This document shows, piece after piece, positions 25,761 to 34,193 of a stretch of 64,000 nucleotides of DNA (positions are counted from its first letter, which is position 1; every line of letters begins with the position of its first letter). A program made the translations under genes and the position numbers. The stretch covers positions 1,178,001 to 1,242,000 of the forward strand of contig NZ_JAUSTJ010000002.1 of NCBI RefSeq assembly GCF_030812785.1, in the 5' to 3' direction. The DNA is from Sphingomonas kyeonggiensis. Its GTDB lineage: Bacteria; Pseudomonadota; Alphaproteobacteria; Sphingomonadales; Sphingomonadaceae. The notes under the pieces were generated by a model that saw nothing but the letters and a program-made list of their open reading frames with translations, was not told where the DNA came from and did no database searches.

Positions 25761-26788
25761 CAGAGCGCCACTCCCTTGGCGCGAGCATCTGCGACAATCA
25801 ATGAGATAGGCACTGCCTGGTTGATCGGGGGATCGAGATTCGGCCATTCATAGCCGGCATGGTGGAGGGCGATAAGCGTCAACTCGGCGTCGAAGACAGG
25901 CGCTCCCGATGAGCCACCGAGCGTATTGGCGGTGTGACGGACCCGCACGTTGTTTCGCCAGGTGACCGCGCCGAGATCGACACGCATGGGCTGTGCATTG
26001 GGATGCTGGAGGATCAGGATGCCTTGGCAGTCGCCTGGCGCCGGCGCGAGGTGAGACACACTCGTATGCCCACGCAGCTCGCCGCCGTCGACGATCGGCT
26101 TCGAGGCGACCTTTCCCGACAGGTCGAGAATGGCATAGTCGAGAAAGTCGGCGGACTGGGTGACAGGTTCCGCCTTCAGATCGTCCGGGGAATAGGGACT
26201 GCAAGCTGCAACCCTTACCGCTGCGATGGAGGTAGGGGGATTAATCTCACCCGCTTCGGTTTCGCGAAAGTCAAACTGGCAGACGACATCGCGAAGCGCG
26301 TCGCCATCGATAGCCTTCTCGACAACATGGAAATTGGTCAGGACTAGCGCTTCGCCGATCAAGATGCCCGTACCGTGGCGATTTCCACCGATCCGGATCC
26401 GGCAGAGGCTGTTCTCGCGCGCGGCGAGCTTGCGCCGGAAGCTCGCCGGATCGTCGCCGATCTTCCCACCCTGGGTTGGCCGGACCAGCACCTGCAAGGC
26501 CTCATGCGGCGGCAGCGTCAGAAGTCCAGCGGCTTCGGCGAGTTCGGTGAACTCGGGAACACTCGGTCGCGCGTCGCGGACGGCTGCTACAAGCTGCTCG
26601 ATCTGTTGAGCGCGGTTGTAGAACTCCACCAACTTTCGGTTACGAAATGTCGCGTTTTTCGTGGCTGACACGATGTTTTCGAAGCGCTGGTTCAGCCGCC
26701 GGGAGAGCAGCACTTCCAGTTCGTCCTGGTCGAACGCATTGCCGATTGCGTCGTCCAGGCGATTGAGATGAGCGAGCTCAAATTGCAC
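25760..26788 (-). CDS. EAD1-like domain fused to trypsin-like serine protease
   Basis: The frame is open to 26854, but the GTG at 26788 is preferred because EAD1 domains normally begin at the N-terminus and AGAGAGG lies upstream; the start is uncertain. Residues ~5-88 (LNRLDDAIGNAFDQDELEVLL, then LVEFYNRAQQIEQLV) resemble effector-associated domain 1. The protease domain has the intact triad His154 (VLTNFHVVE), Asp217 (FLDYAILDL) and Ser294 (TLGGSSGAPVF), counted from the GTG. No signal peptide is present, so it should act in the cytosol. It begins operon B and is expected to recruit or be activated by the EAD1-carrying NTPase next to it. Confidence 0.75.
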   Translation of the reverse strand: MQFELAHLNRLDDAIGNAFDQDELEVLLSRRLNQRFENIVSATKNATFRNRKLVEFYNRAQQIEQLVAAVRDARPSVPEFTELAEAAGLLTLPPHEALQVLVRPTQGGKIGDDPASFRRKLAARENSLCRIRIGGNRHGTGILIGEALVLTNFHVVEKAIDGDALRDVVCQFDFRETEAGEINPPTSIAAVRVAACSPYSPDDLKAEPVTQSADFLDYAILDLSGKVASKPIVDGGELRGHTSVSHLAPAPGDCQGILILQHPNAQPMRVDLGAVTWRNNVRVRHTANTLGGSSGAPVFDAELTLIALHHAGYEWPNLDPPINQAVPISLIVADARAKGVAL

Positions 26789-27021
26789 GGGCAAGATGCC
26801 TCTCTCGCTGACGAAGCGAGCCTGCTGGTCCCTCCCCCCTTTTGTCGGGGACACAAAGGGAGCGAACGACCGGGGGAATCGAATATAGGGCCAAGAGCGT
26901 GATCACCAGTTAGTGCTTTCTGACAATGATACGTGCGAGACGCTGGCGGAGGCGGACCGTGTAAACGAATCGCCTGAGCCTTCGGTAAGTGGGCGGTCCG
27001 GGTTTGCTGGTCTCGTGACGA

Positions 27022-27846
27022 TCAAACTGCGGGAAGGAGCGCCTCGGACGTAACGATACCACTGTCGTGATACGGGCGGACAAGGCGGATCGGTGTGCCG
27101 TTGATTTCAGTAAGTTCGCCGGACCAGACCATGGAATACAGCCGCTTCAGGTCGGATTTATCGGCGTCGGTCAGCTGGCTCAGCTCGCCATAGTTCATGA
27201 TGCTGAACTTGCTATGTTCGCCGAACACGACAGAAGCCCATTGCGACTCCGATATCTGCGCGAAAAAGTGGCGAAGGCCGAAGATATGGCCGATTTCGTG
27301 CACCATCGTCTCGACCTGCTCGCGCCGAACCTGGGTGAACATCTTGGGATAGATGAACAGCTCGTGCCGACCGGCGTCGGGGAAGAAGGCGCTTGCGAGG
27401 ACGCAGCCCATACGGTTGCAGTTGTCGCTCTCACGAACGACGATCTCGAAATCCCAGGCATCGTCGCGCTGGGCGAACTTGACCGGCGCCGCATCGCCCC
27501 ATTCGAGAAGCGCTTCGCCGAGCAGCTGCTCAACCTTGGCGCGCACGGCTTGGGGGTTCTCGAAGCGCGCCAGCGAAGACTCGCGGAAGCGCCAGCGCAG
27601 CGTCGTATCGGGGGCCCAGAGGGGGATAAACCCTTCGGAGGCATCAAGTACGATCTCAAGCGGAGACAGACCGCGCGGTGTGGCCGAGCCGGCATCTTCG
27701 GTTTCGCAGATGATGCTTTCGCCGAGCCGATGGACCTGCTCGAGCGCGGCCAGGTCCGCTTCCGGACGGAGCCTCAGAGCTTCGGCGGCGAGCGCCTCGA
27801 GGCCGCTCTTCTGTTCTTCGTTAAGCTTCGAAATCTCCAGTGCCAT
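27022..27846 (-). CDS. metzincin-type zinc metalloprotease (matrixin-like)
   Basis: The 274-aa protein contains the complete metzincin zinc site HEIGHIFGLRH (residues 183-193) and a Met-turn SIMNY (215-219). There is no signal peptide, which is unusual because most matrixin-like enzymes are secreted; this one appears cytosolic. The N-terminal ~60 residues (SKLNEEQKSGLEALAAEALRL) are helical and could be an adaptor. Upstream, FIPLWAPDTTLRWRF begins the protease fold. It lies 21 bp after a small gene and is the last gene of operon A. Confidence 0.85.
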   Translation of the reverse strand: MALEISKLNEEQKSGLEALAAEALRLRPEADLAALEQVHRLGESIICETEDAGSATPRGLSPLEIVLDASEGFIPLWAPDTTLRWRFRESSLARFENPQAVRAKVEQLLGEALLEWGDAAPVKFAQRDDAWDFEIVVRESDNCNRMGCVLASAFFPDAGRHELFIYPKMFTQVRREQVETMVHEIGHIFGLRHFFAQISESQWASVVFGEHSKFSIMNYGELSQLTDADKSDLKRLYSMVWSGELTEINGTPIRLVRPYHDSGIVTSEALLPAV

Positions 27847-27867
27847 GCCATCCCCCTAAAAATGGCC

Positions 27868-28125
27868 TCAAAGACTTACATTACTGCCGAGTGCCCCGTC
27901 CCTTGTCGTGTTGCCAAGCCAAGCGAGATAATATGTCGCATCGGATTCCTTTTTGGTATTGTGCCGAATTGCCAATTCGATGCCAAGATCGTAGTTTTCA
28001 TCCGAAATGACTTGAATTATGCCCGAAGATCTGAGGAAACCTATTTGGGTGCGGATCTTCGTCTCGATCCTGCGAACCTCGGCAATTGCTTTCTTGGTGC
28101 GAAACCGGGTGGAATGCCGGCCCAT
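27868..28125 (-). CDS. small hypothetical protein in conflict operon
   Basis: The 85-aa frame starts 9 bp after the CHAT gene stop and ends 21 bp before the metalloprotease start, in the same direction, so it is probably translated by coupling; no Shine-Dalgarno is visible. The N-terminus is basic and helical (RTKKAIAEVRRIETKIRTQIGFLR), the rest mixed. Its base composition is lower in GC than the neighbouring genes. Function unknown. A role as inhibitor or adaptor of the proteases is possible but only a guess from position. Confidence 0.5.
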   Translation of the reverse strand: MGRHSTRFRTKKAIAEVRRIETKIRTQIGFLRSSGIIQVISDENYDLGIELAIRHNTKKESDATYYLAWLGNTTRDGALGSNVSL

Positions 28126-28134
28126 CGAGGAGGT

Positions 28135-29124
28135 TTAGTTGCCCGCCCTCGATGGCGGTTTGAAGGTCGAGAGGAGGCCTAGCGCCCTGTCACGGGTCTG
28201 TTTGTAGACAGCACGTTCCTTCTCGAAATGAGAATGGTCTAGGATGGCAGTCCGGAGACGCTGGGAAAGCGCAAAGGTCTCACCGCTCGACAAGAGACCG
28301 CATGCAGCGATCCAGCAGTCCGAATGGAGGATCATAGCGTCGCTCCAGGCTGCGCCGTCGGATATGTCGCGCTGAAGGTCGGATGTCGCCGGGGGCTCCG
28401 ACGGCTTGTTGGATCGCGCGTCGGTGAAGAAGCAAATCTGCATGAACTCGCGGCCGACATCCACCAATCCCAGCCTTACCGTTATCGCGCCAGTGAGTTC
28501 ATCGACCGCCTCGACCCGCGCGATCAGCCGCGGAGCCGGATTGAGCACCATCGAGGCCGAGGGCGGGAAGAGCTCGATCGCCACTTTCCCGCCGTCCACG
28601 ACGCGGCCGAGATGCGCAATGACCTGGAACGCCTGTTCCAAGGAGGCTCCGTCCAGCAGCTTCGCATAGAATTGCGTGGCGATCGCGGTTGCCGCTTCGT
28701 TCGTGATCGGGGCAGTCGTCCCGATCGCCGCGACGCCCAACTCGGCCAATTCGCGAGCGATGCCGATTGAATCGCATGCGTTGAGCAGGACAAGTCGAGG
28801 CGGATGCCGGCGGCTGAAGAACGCGGCCAGCGCCTTCGCATCGACAATCACCACCTCGCTGCCTCCGCCTTCGAGGTTCCTCGACGCGAAGCAGAGGCCC
28901 CGAGGGTCACCGTGCGTCGAGATATGGAGGACGTCGGGCTGGAATTTCTCGAGCGCCTCGGCAAGATCCTCCACGATCAGGTCCGGAAGGAAGCTGGCTT
29001 TGTCTCGCCGCCAGGCAGCGCGAGAAAAGCAGAGTTCTATGTTGTGGATCTCGCCGGCCTGCAGAAGTTGCGCAGTGCCGTCCTGCTGCTCATCGATCCG
29101 CGATCCGACATAGAGGAGGCGCAT
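28135..29124 (-). CDS. CHAT-domain caspase-like cysteine protease
   Basis: The catalytic His71 lies in PDVLHISTHGDPRG and Cys117 in LVLLNACDS, the paired CHAT signatures, followed by family-typical GVAAIGTTAPITNEAATAIATQFYAKLLDG. The CHAT domain covers residues ~1-185; the C-terminal ~140 residues are not recognised and may bind a partner or substrate. CHAT proteases are caspase relatives acting in bacterial suicide systems, often activated by sensor proteins. There is no secretion signal. The gene is 45 bp downstream of the REC-TIR-like gene in operon A. Confidence 0.88.
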   Translation of the reverse strand: MRLLYVGSRIDEQQDGTAQLLQAGEIHNIELCFSRAAWRRDKASFLPDLIVEDLAEALEKFQPDVLHISTHGDPRGLCFASRNLEGGGSEVVIVDAKALAAFFSRRHPPRLVLLNACDSIGIARELAELGVAAIGTTAPITNEAATAIATQFYAKLLDGASLEQAFQVIAHLGRVVDGGKVAIELFPPSASMVLNPAPRLIARVEAVDELTGAITVRLGLVDVGREFMQICFFTDARSNKPSEPPATSDLQRDISDGAAWSDAMILHSDCWIAACGLLSSGETFALSQRLRTAILDHSHFEKERAVYKQTRDRALGLLSTFKPPSRAGN

Positions 29125-29169
29125 GCTTTTCCGTCCCGACCGTTGGTACCCGTCGCATTGTCCTCGACG

Positions 29170-30036
29170 TCACTCTCGCTTCGGGAAAATCGTCGACAAT
29201 TGCTCGATCGCATCCGTCATCGAACGGGAGAAGGAGATGACCGCGGCCGGCTTCAAGAAACTCGGCATGCGGGTGTTCGCTTCCGCCAGAACGATCAGCT
29301 TCTTCTGATTGCTCGGCAGGGCTGCGATCACGCCGAGTTCCACATAGGCCTCGGCCCGCGCCATATGCGTCACGTCGCCTTCCGCTTCCTCAAGCTCGAT
29401 GTCGGCGCGTAGGATCTTGATAATCCACTGCTTGTCGAGCACGGCTTCGCGAATGCCGCCCAGGTCGGGCGGGCGCGAAGCGACATGGAAGGTCCATCCG
29501 AAGGATTCGAAATGGGCCTTGAGTTCCGCGGTCAAACTGCATTTTTCGTCGCCCGCGCCGAGGATGAGCACCTCCCCCGCTTTCGTCCAGCGCCCTTTCT
29601 GGCGAAGTTCGTTCCGGATCGCGGTGACGATCTCCTCCGATCGCCAGCGCTTCGAAAAGGCTCTCAGCTTGCTGTTCACGAGCGCCATCACCGGTATCGA
29701 CTCGACTTCGCTGGAAAGGAGAAAGATCGGGAATTCCGGATCCCCGACATCCACATCGTCGCGCATCAGGTCACGGATGATCTTGGCATATTCGATGCCG
29801 ACGGGGTCCTCCCCCTGGTAGACGTCGAAGATGGCGAAGCTATAGCCGCCTCGCGTCAACAGGCCCGGGACCTTGTCCCAGTCGGTTTGCAGATCCAGCT
29901 CCACGCCTTTGTACGAGAATGTCTGCTGAAGGTGTTCGACGCGTTCGCGCTGACGAATCTCCAGCATGAAATCGCTGCCCGCTTCCTCCTGCCTGGCGGC
30001 GGATGAGCCCAGATCGTCCCAGATCAGGCCCTTCAT
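29170..30036 (-). CDS. receiver-like domain fused to TIR-like nucleotide-binding domain
   Basis: Residues 1-145 read as a two-component receiver: acidic pocket IWDD (5-8), candidate phospho-acceptor Asp71 (FAIFDVYQGEDPVG), LLSSE (106-110) and Lys129 before W (AFSKRW). Residues 154-288 resemble the TIR-like domain of CAP12-type effectors: VLILGAGDEK start, KILRADIELEEAEG, then MARAEAYVELGVIAAL with a candidate catalytic Glu233, and KLIVLAEANTRMPSFL. TIR-like domains of this kind cleave NAD+. A phosphorylation-controlled NADase is the most direct reading. The gene overlaps the upstream PRTase-HATPase gene by 4 nt (ATGA), so the two are likely functional partners. Confidence 0.7.
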   Translation of the reverse strand: MKGLIWDDLGSSAARQEEAGSDFMLEIRQRERVEHLQQTFSYKGVELDLQTDWDKVPGLLTRGGYSFAIFDVYQGEDPVGIEYAKIIRDLMRDDVDVGDPEFPIFLLSSEVESIPVMALVNSKLRAFSKRWRSEEIVTAIRNELRQKGRWTKAGEVLILGAGDEKCSLTAELKAHFESFGWTFHVASRPPDLGGIREAVLDKQWIIKILRADIELEEAEGDVTHMARAEAYVELGVIAALPSNQKKLIVLAEANTRMPSFLKPAAVISFSRSMTDAIEQLSTIFPKRE

Positions 30037-33000
30037 GCGCGCCTCCCTTCCGCATGCCGCGTGATTTGCGGCAATGTCACGGTCACCTCGAAATAGTCGG
30101 CGGTGTGATCGTCTATATCGACACTGCAGTTGAGTTCGCTGAGCTGGCGGCGATGATCGTGAGTCGTGCTGTGCCGATTTCGGCTCTCGTCCCGGTCGGT
30201 CCGGCCGCCAGCGCTCCAGAACGAGACCTCCACATGCTCCTTCTGCCCCCCTTCCCTCACCGTGATCCTGCCGACCTCGGGCCCGGACTCGGCATCACGC
30301 CTGAAGTCGCGTGAATATTGGAAGTTGGAGATGAAGTTCTCGAAGGCGGAAACGAGCAGCGTCTTGTCGCCGAGGACGTAGAGCCTTTCGGCGTCCAAAC
30401 CCGCGAGTTCCCAGGCTATCTTCGCGAAGCTTTCCTTGGAACGGGGCATATCCCGGCCGCCCCCCTCTGCCCCTTGCCTCAGTCGTTCCCACGCCTTGTC
30501 GACGGCACTGTGAATGACGTCGCTTAGCTTGCACTCGAAATTGCATACATATTGGAAGAACTCGCTGGTTGCATAAGCGGATTCTCCGTTTTCCCCGGTG
30601 CTCTGAAAACTCCAGAGGTTTCGAACCATCGCCTGACACAGGCGCTTTATCTCGACGACGTCTTCCGCGAGTATTTCGCCCTTGCCGCGCGAGGATTGGG
30701 CGATGCCGATAAGCACGCTGACATGCGCTTCGAGCGAGTCCTCATCCCTCCCCAGAAAATAGCGAGACCAGTTCTGGTTCTCCGACGTTTCCGGAATTAT
30801 GCGCCGGCTATGCTCGTTCAGGACGCGGAGCCTCGCACCGGTCAGGATGAGGTGGTTCAATTCCCTGATCAGGTTCTCGCTCTCGGGATGCGATTTGAAT
30901 CTGAAAGTGCCCGACTTGTCCTTGTTGTCCTCATATATCCCCCCAATGATCTCGGGGCAGGTCTCAAGGTTGATCGCAGCATAGGTGTGTCGCGGGCGGG
31001 GCCAGGTGATCTCGCGCCGGACAGCGGCCAGGCATTGGCCCATGTTCACCGAAGGTTCGGGCGTCAGCGCGTCGATCAGCTCCGACGTCGAGGTGATGAG
31101 CTGCGGCAGGGCGCTCCTGTTGCCGGAATGGGTCTCGGCAACGTCCTGAATCTCCGCCGCGGTCGGAAAAACGGCCTCCTCGCCACGCAGGCGCAGTATC
31201 GCGAGCTCGCGGATATGGTCCAGCGCATCGCCCAGGTTGAGTTCGGCTATATCGTCCAGCCCTTCGTCATCCTCGTCCGCCGCCGGCTCTCTGTCCGTCG
31301 CCAGACCAAGCTCCAGCTCGAGCATCAGAGCGGCGAAGGAGATGGCATAGGACCACTCCACATTGCAGAGGCGAGCGATCAGCGGCATCGACGCAGGGGT
31401 CTGGCCGAAGCGCCTGAGCAGGTTCAGGATCGTGCCTCTGACCGTGACGCGATCGGGGCCTCCTTCCACGCCGATCAGGAGTTGGGAAAAGAGGCCCGCG
31501 CCGATGAGCAGATCCCGCTCGCGCCCGATCGCTTCCGCCAGGGCTGGTTGGCGGGAGCCGGGCGCGGACGGAGGATTGCCCAGAACGGCGTCGATATCCG
31601 CAGACGCCCGCGTCAAGGCCGCGACAAAGCTTTCGGACAGAGTGCGCCGGTTGGTTCCCAACCCGCCGGGATCTGCCAGGAGATAGCGATAGACGGAGAA
31701 AAGCCCGTTCTTCGACAACCCCGGCTCGCGGATTAATCCGAGGAGCCTGTCGAAGTTTCGGGCGGCGAACGCTTCCTTCGCGGCCAGGCTGATCGCGACC
31801 GTCTCGTTTCCAGAACCCCGGGCCGGCGCTTCACCGGGATCCGACGGAAATTCTGCTTCGGCTCTTGCGTCCGCCACCTTGAACTGCAGCATCTCGGGCT
31901 CGAAATATTGCAGGTCGGCGTTCGATAGCTGGCGCATGATCTCGGATTTGCAGCGCCGCCAATATCGCTGGAACTGCGCATGGGCGAAGGCCTCCATCTT
32001 GGTCAGATCGGAAGCCGAGAGATCCCAGACGCGCAGCAACGAGACCAGCTCGAAATAGTTGCCGCGATGCCCCCTACGATTAAGGCGCCGGCCTGGCTGC
32101 TTCGAGGAGGGGGGCGCGGCCGAGCTTGGATTCTCGGCGAGCCGCAGCACCCTTGCAAGGAAACTCGCAGATGCGGGATTGGCGCGATTGATCACACAGA
32201 AGATCGTGACGTCGCGGCAGTTGTGAAGCGACAGCACGGCGGAAAGGGCACGCACGGTCTCGGCCGATTGGATCGTGGCGAGCAGGATCAGCGCGGGGCG
32301 GTCCCTTACCGTCTTCTCATCTTCCTTCTTGAGCAGGATGTGCGTGTACGAGCCATCAAAGTCGTCGGTCCGGGAGAAGAGCGCATATTCGGGCTCGAGG
32401 CTCGCGACCTTCGGATGCTGAAGGATCGTCCGCAAGAAATCCCGGTTTTCCTTGGAGGGGGTCGAGACGAATACGGGCGCCTTGCCGCACCTTCTGGCGA
32501 GATCCTTATACTGACCACATATCTCGTCTGCCAGGATGTCGACATGACGCTCGATCAGGCGCCCCGTATCGAAACCCAGGGTGAAGCGCTCTTGGCTCGG
32601 TCCGGCGAAGCGTCCCTCCTGGCCAGTGAAATAGCCGATCTTGAGCGCCCCGCTGGCGCCGGTCTCGGCAATCTCCGTCTCGAGATCGACAAGCGATCCC
32701 GACAGGGGATCGCCGCGAAGCTGCGGTTGCGGCAATACGGTTTCCGCATCAACGGGGATCGCAAGGCTTCCCCCCAGATCCGCAGGGCGTCGTGCTTCGG
32801 CAAAGATGTCGCGGAAGCGGACAAGATCATAGCCCCGCACCTGCGGGCCTTCGGCCGCAAGGCATTTGAAGCGCGCCCGCGTCTCATCCACCTCGGTCAC
32901 GCGCTGGCTCAATGCATGCCGCACCCAGACCAGCGTCATGATGCCGGCCACCGGCACGCGATTGCTCGCGAGAAAGGCAATCATGTCTTCGACGCCTTGG

Positions 33001-33419
33001 CCGGTGGAAAGGACGTCGGTGAATATCAGGGTCGGGCGGTTCTGCCGCCAGATCCGCTCCGCGCGGATCGGAAGCAGCGGATAATTTCCGAGATAGTCGA
33101 TCATGATGTCCGAGGCGACATAGGGACGAACCGCCTCAAGCATGTGCCGCACGGTCATGGTGCAGCCGACGACGACCTTGGCGCCCAGCTTCCGGCACCG
33201 ACGCTCGATCTCCTGTCCGGTCAGCTTGGCCAGCGGCTCGAAGAATTCGAGATCCTCGATCAGCGGCCAGATCGAGATGAACCGATCCTGCAAGATTCCG
33301 CTGGCGAGGCGGAACCACGACCCATTGCTGCCGGGCGCGACGCGCTCGGCATCGATCTCGAGCAGGCCTTCATTGTCCTCGAGGAATGATCGCAGCCCCA
33401 TGCTGGTCCTCGCGTCCAT
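30033..33419 (-). CDS. phosphoribosyltransferase-HATPase multidomain signalling protein
   Basis: This is a 1128-aa cytosolic protein. The N-terminus holds a phosphoribosyltransferase-like domain (~75-200) with the PRPP-binding pattern PTLIFTDVLSTGQGVEDM (129-146) after VVVGCTMTVRHML. The middle (~250-800) is helical and unrecognised. The C-terminus (~1025-1115) has a histidine-kinase/Hsp90-type ATPase N-box (LLVSAFENFISNFQYS) and a final VTVTLP strand, but G1/G2 boxes are poorly preserved (SFWSAGGRTDRDES), so ATPase activity is uncertain. No classical H-box was found. Start ATG 33419 has GGGGGATGG upstream. It is coupled to the receiver-TIR-like gene and probably controls it. Confidence 0.65.
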   Translation of the reverse strand: MDARTSMGLRSFLEDNEGLLEIDAERVAPGSNGSWFRLASGILQDRFISIWPLIEDLEFFEPLAKLTGQEIERRCRKLGAKVVVGCTMTVRHMLEAVRPYVASDIMIDYLGNYPLLPIRAERIWRQNRPTLIFTDVLSTGQGVEDMIAFLASNRVPVAGIMTLVWVRHALSQRVTEVDETRARFKCLAAEGPQVRGYDLVRFRDIFAEARRPADLGGSLAIPVDAETVLPQPQLRGDPLSGSLVDLETEIAETGASGALKIGYFTGQEGRFAGPSQERFTLGFDTGRLIERHVDILADEICGQYKDLARRCGKAPVFVSTPSKENRDFLRTILQHPKVASLEPEYALFSRTDDFDGSYTHILLKKEDEKTVRDRPALILLATIQSAETVRALSAVLSLHNCRDVTIFCVINRANPASASFLARVLRLAENPSSAAPPSSKQPGRRLNRRGHRGNYFELVSLLRVWDLSASDLTKMEAFAHAQFQRYWRRCKSEIMRQLSNADLQYFEPEMLQFKVADARAEAEFPSDPGEAPARGSGNETVAISLAAKEAFAARNFDRLLGLIREPGLSKNGLFSVYRYLLADPGGLGTNRRTLSESFVAALTRASADIDAVLGNPPSAPGSRQPALAEAIGRERDLLIGAGLFSQLLIGVEGGPDRVTVRGTILNLLRRFGQTPASMPLIARLCNVEWSYAISFAALMLELELGLATDREPAADEDDEGLDDIAELNLGDALDHIRELAILRLRGEEAVFPTAAEIQDVAETHSGNRSALPQLITSTSELIDALTPEPSVNMGQCLAAVRREITWPRPRHTYAAINLETCPEIIGGIYEDNKDKSGTFRFKSHPESENLIRELNHLILTGARLRVLNEHSRRIIPETSENQNWSRYFLGRDEDSLEAHVSVLIGIAQSSRGKGEILAEDVVEIKRLCQAMVRNLWSFQSTGENGESAYATSEFFQYVCNFECKLSDVIHSAVDKAWERLRQGAEGGGRDMPRSKESFAKIAWELAGLDAERLYVLGDKTLLVSAFENFISNFQYSRDFRRDAESGPEVGRITVREGGQKEHVEVSFWSAGGRTDRDESRNRHSTTHDHRRQLSELNCSVDIDDHTADYFEVTVTLPQITRHAEGRRA

Positions 33420-33434
33420 GATGCCATCCCCCGC

Positions 33435-33821
33435 TCAGAGCCTATGGATTTCCGCATCCTTGGCCCGGGCATCCTCGCCGCGCAGATGATATCGCGGAGC
33501 GTAGATCTGGAAGCTCCTCGTTCCCTTCCAGCGTAGATAGCCCGCACGCACGGCATCGGCGTCCACATCCCCGGCCGGAGTAGCCGATGCCACCATGTGC
33601 CCGAGCGAGCGCGCCAGGGTTCCGATCTGTTGCCGATGGATCTTGTCCTGACGCTTCTCGTCCAAGTTCGGAGCGCCCGCGGCAGCCGCTGCGCTGGCGA
33701 CGTTGCCCCATATAAAGGCCTGCTCGAGCTTGGCCAGAAGCGGCTCGGCCACTGTCTTGGTCCGCTGCTGCAGAATTATCCTGAATTGGCTTCCCGCATA
33801 TTCTCTCAAATCGGTCGGCAT
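33435..33821 (-). CDS. hypothetical protein, first gene of conflict operon A
   Basis: The 128-aa protein starts MPTDLREYAGSQFRII and ends 15 bp before the PRTase-HATPase gene. The middle has an Ala-rich helix (NVASAAAAAGAPNLDEKRQDK) and the end is strand-like (GTRSFQIYAPRYHLRGED). No signal peptide, membrane segment or known motif is seen. As the first gene after the promoter at 33991-34018, it could encode a regulator or sensor, but this is inferred only from position. Confidence 0.6.
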   Translation of the reverse strand: MPTDLREYAGSQFRIILQQRTKTVAEPLLAKLEQAFIWGNVASAAAAAGAPNLDEKRQDKIHRQQIGTLARSLGHMVASATPAGDVDADAVRAGYLRWKGTRSFQIYAPRYHLRGEDARAKDAEIHRL

Positions 33822-34193
33822 TGGCTAATCCATCTCAGATCTATTGCATGCGGGCCGTGGATTGGCCCTGCATTTCCAATACGCAAACAGCCGCGTCTTC
33901 AGCAAAAATATTGATTTTTCACGGAAACAACGCAGGGCGATTCGATATGCCACCGCTTTGCCATCGCAACGCGGTAACATATGAACCATGAGTATACATT
34001 TCCACAATACAAGATCAATGCTTCGTTAATTGTACGAAATTGGCAATTTCCATCGCCTATAATCTGTAACAATTCGCGCCTGTCCAAGCATCCTGCATGA
34101 TGCCAGACTCCAGTGCCCGGTCGAGATTGCCGTCTCTGCCGCGCCGCGCCCCGTGGCAAGGATGGTAACGTGCGCTGCGCGGATCGCGCAGCT
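33822..34193. other. A/T-rich spacer between operons C and A
   Basis: These 372 bases hold no credible gene; the only open frames are short. The middle is strikingly lower in GC than the rest of the window and includes the promoter candidate at 33991-34018. The last 100 bases before 34194 are GC-rich and may end operon C. Confidence 0.6.
33991..34018 (-). promoter_or_regulatory. sigma70-type promoter candidate for operon A
   Basis: On the minus strand a -35 box TTGATC (complement of 34013-34018) and a -10 box TATACT (complement of 33991-33996) are separated by 16 nt in an A/T-rich patch. Transcription would start near 33984, giving a leader of about 160 nt before the first gene at 33821. Confidence 0.5.

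Noticed and set aside
33825..34007. 60-aa frame in the spacer before operon A
   Set aside because: It contains the promoter candidate, has no ribosome site and no credible composition.
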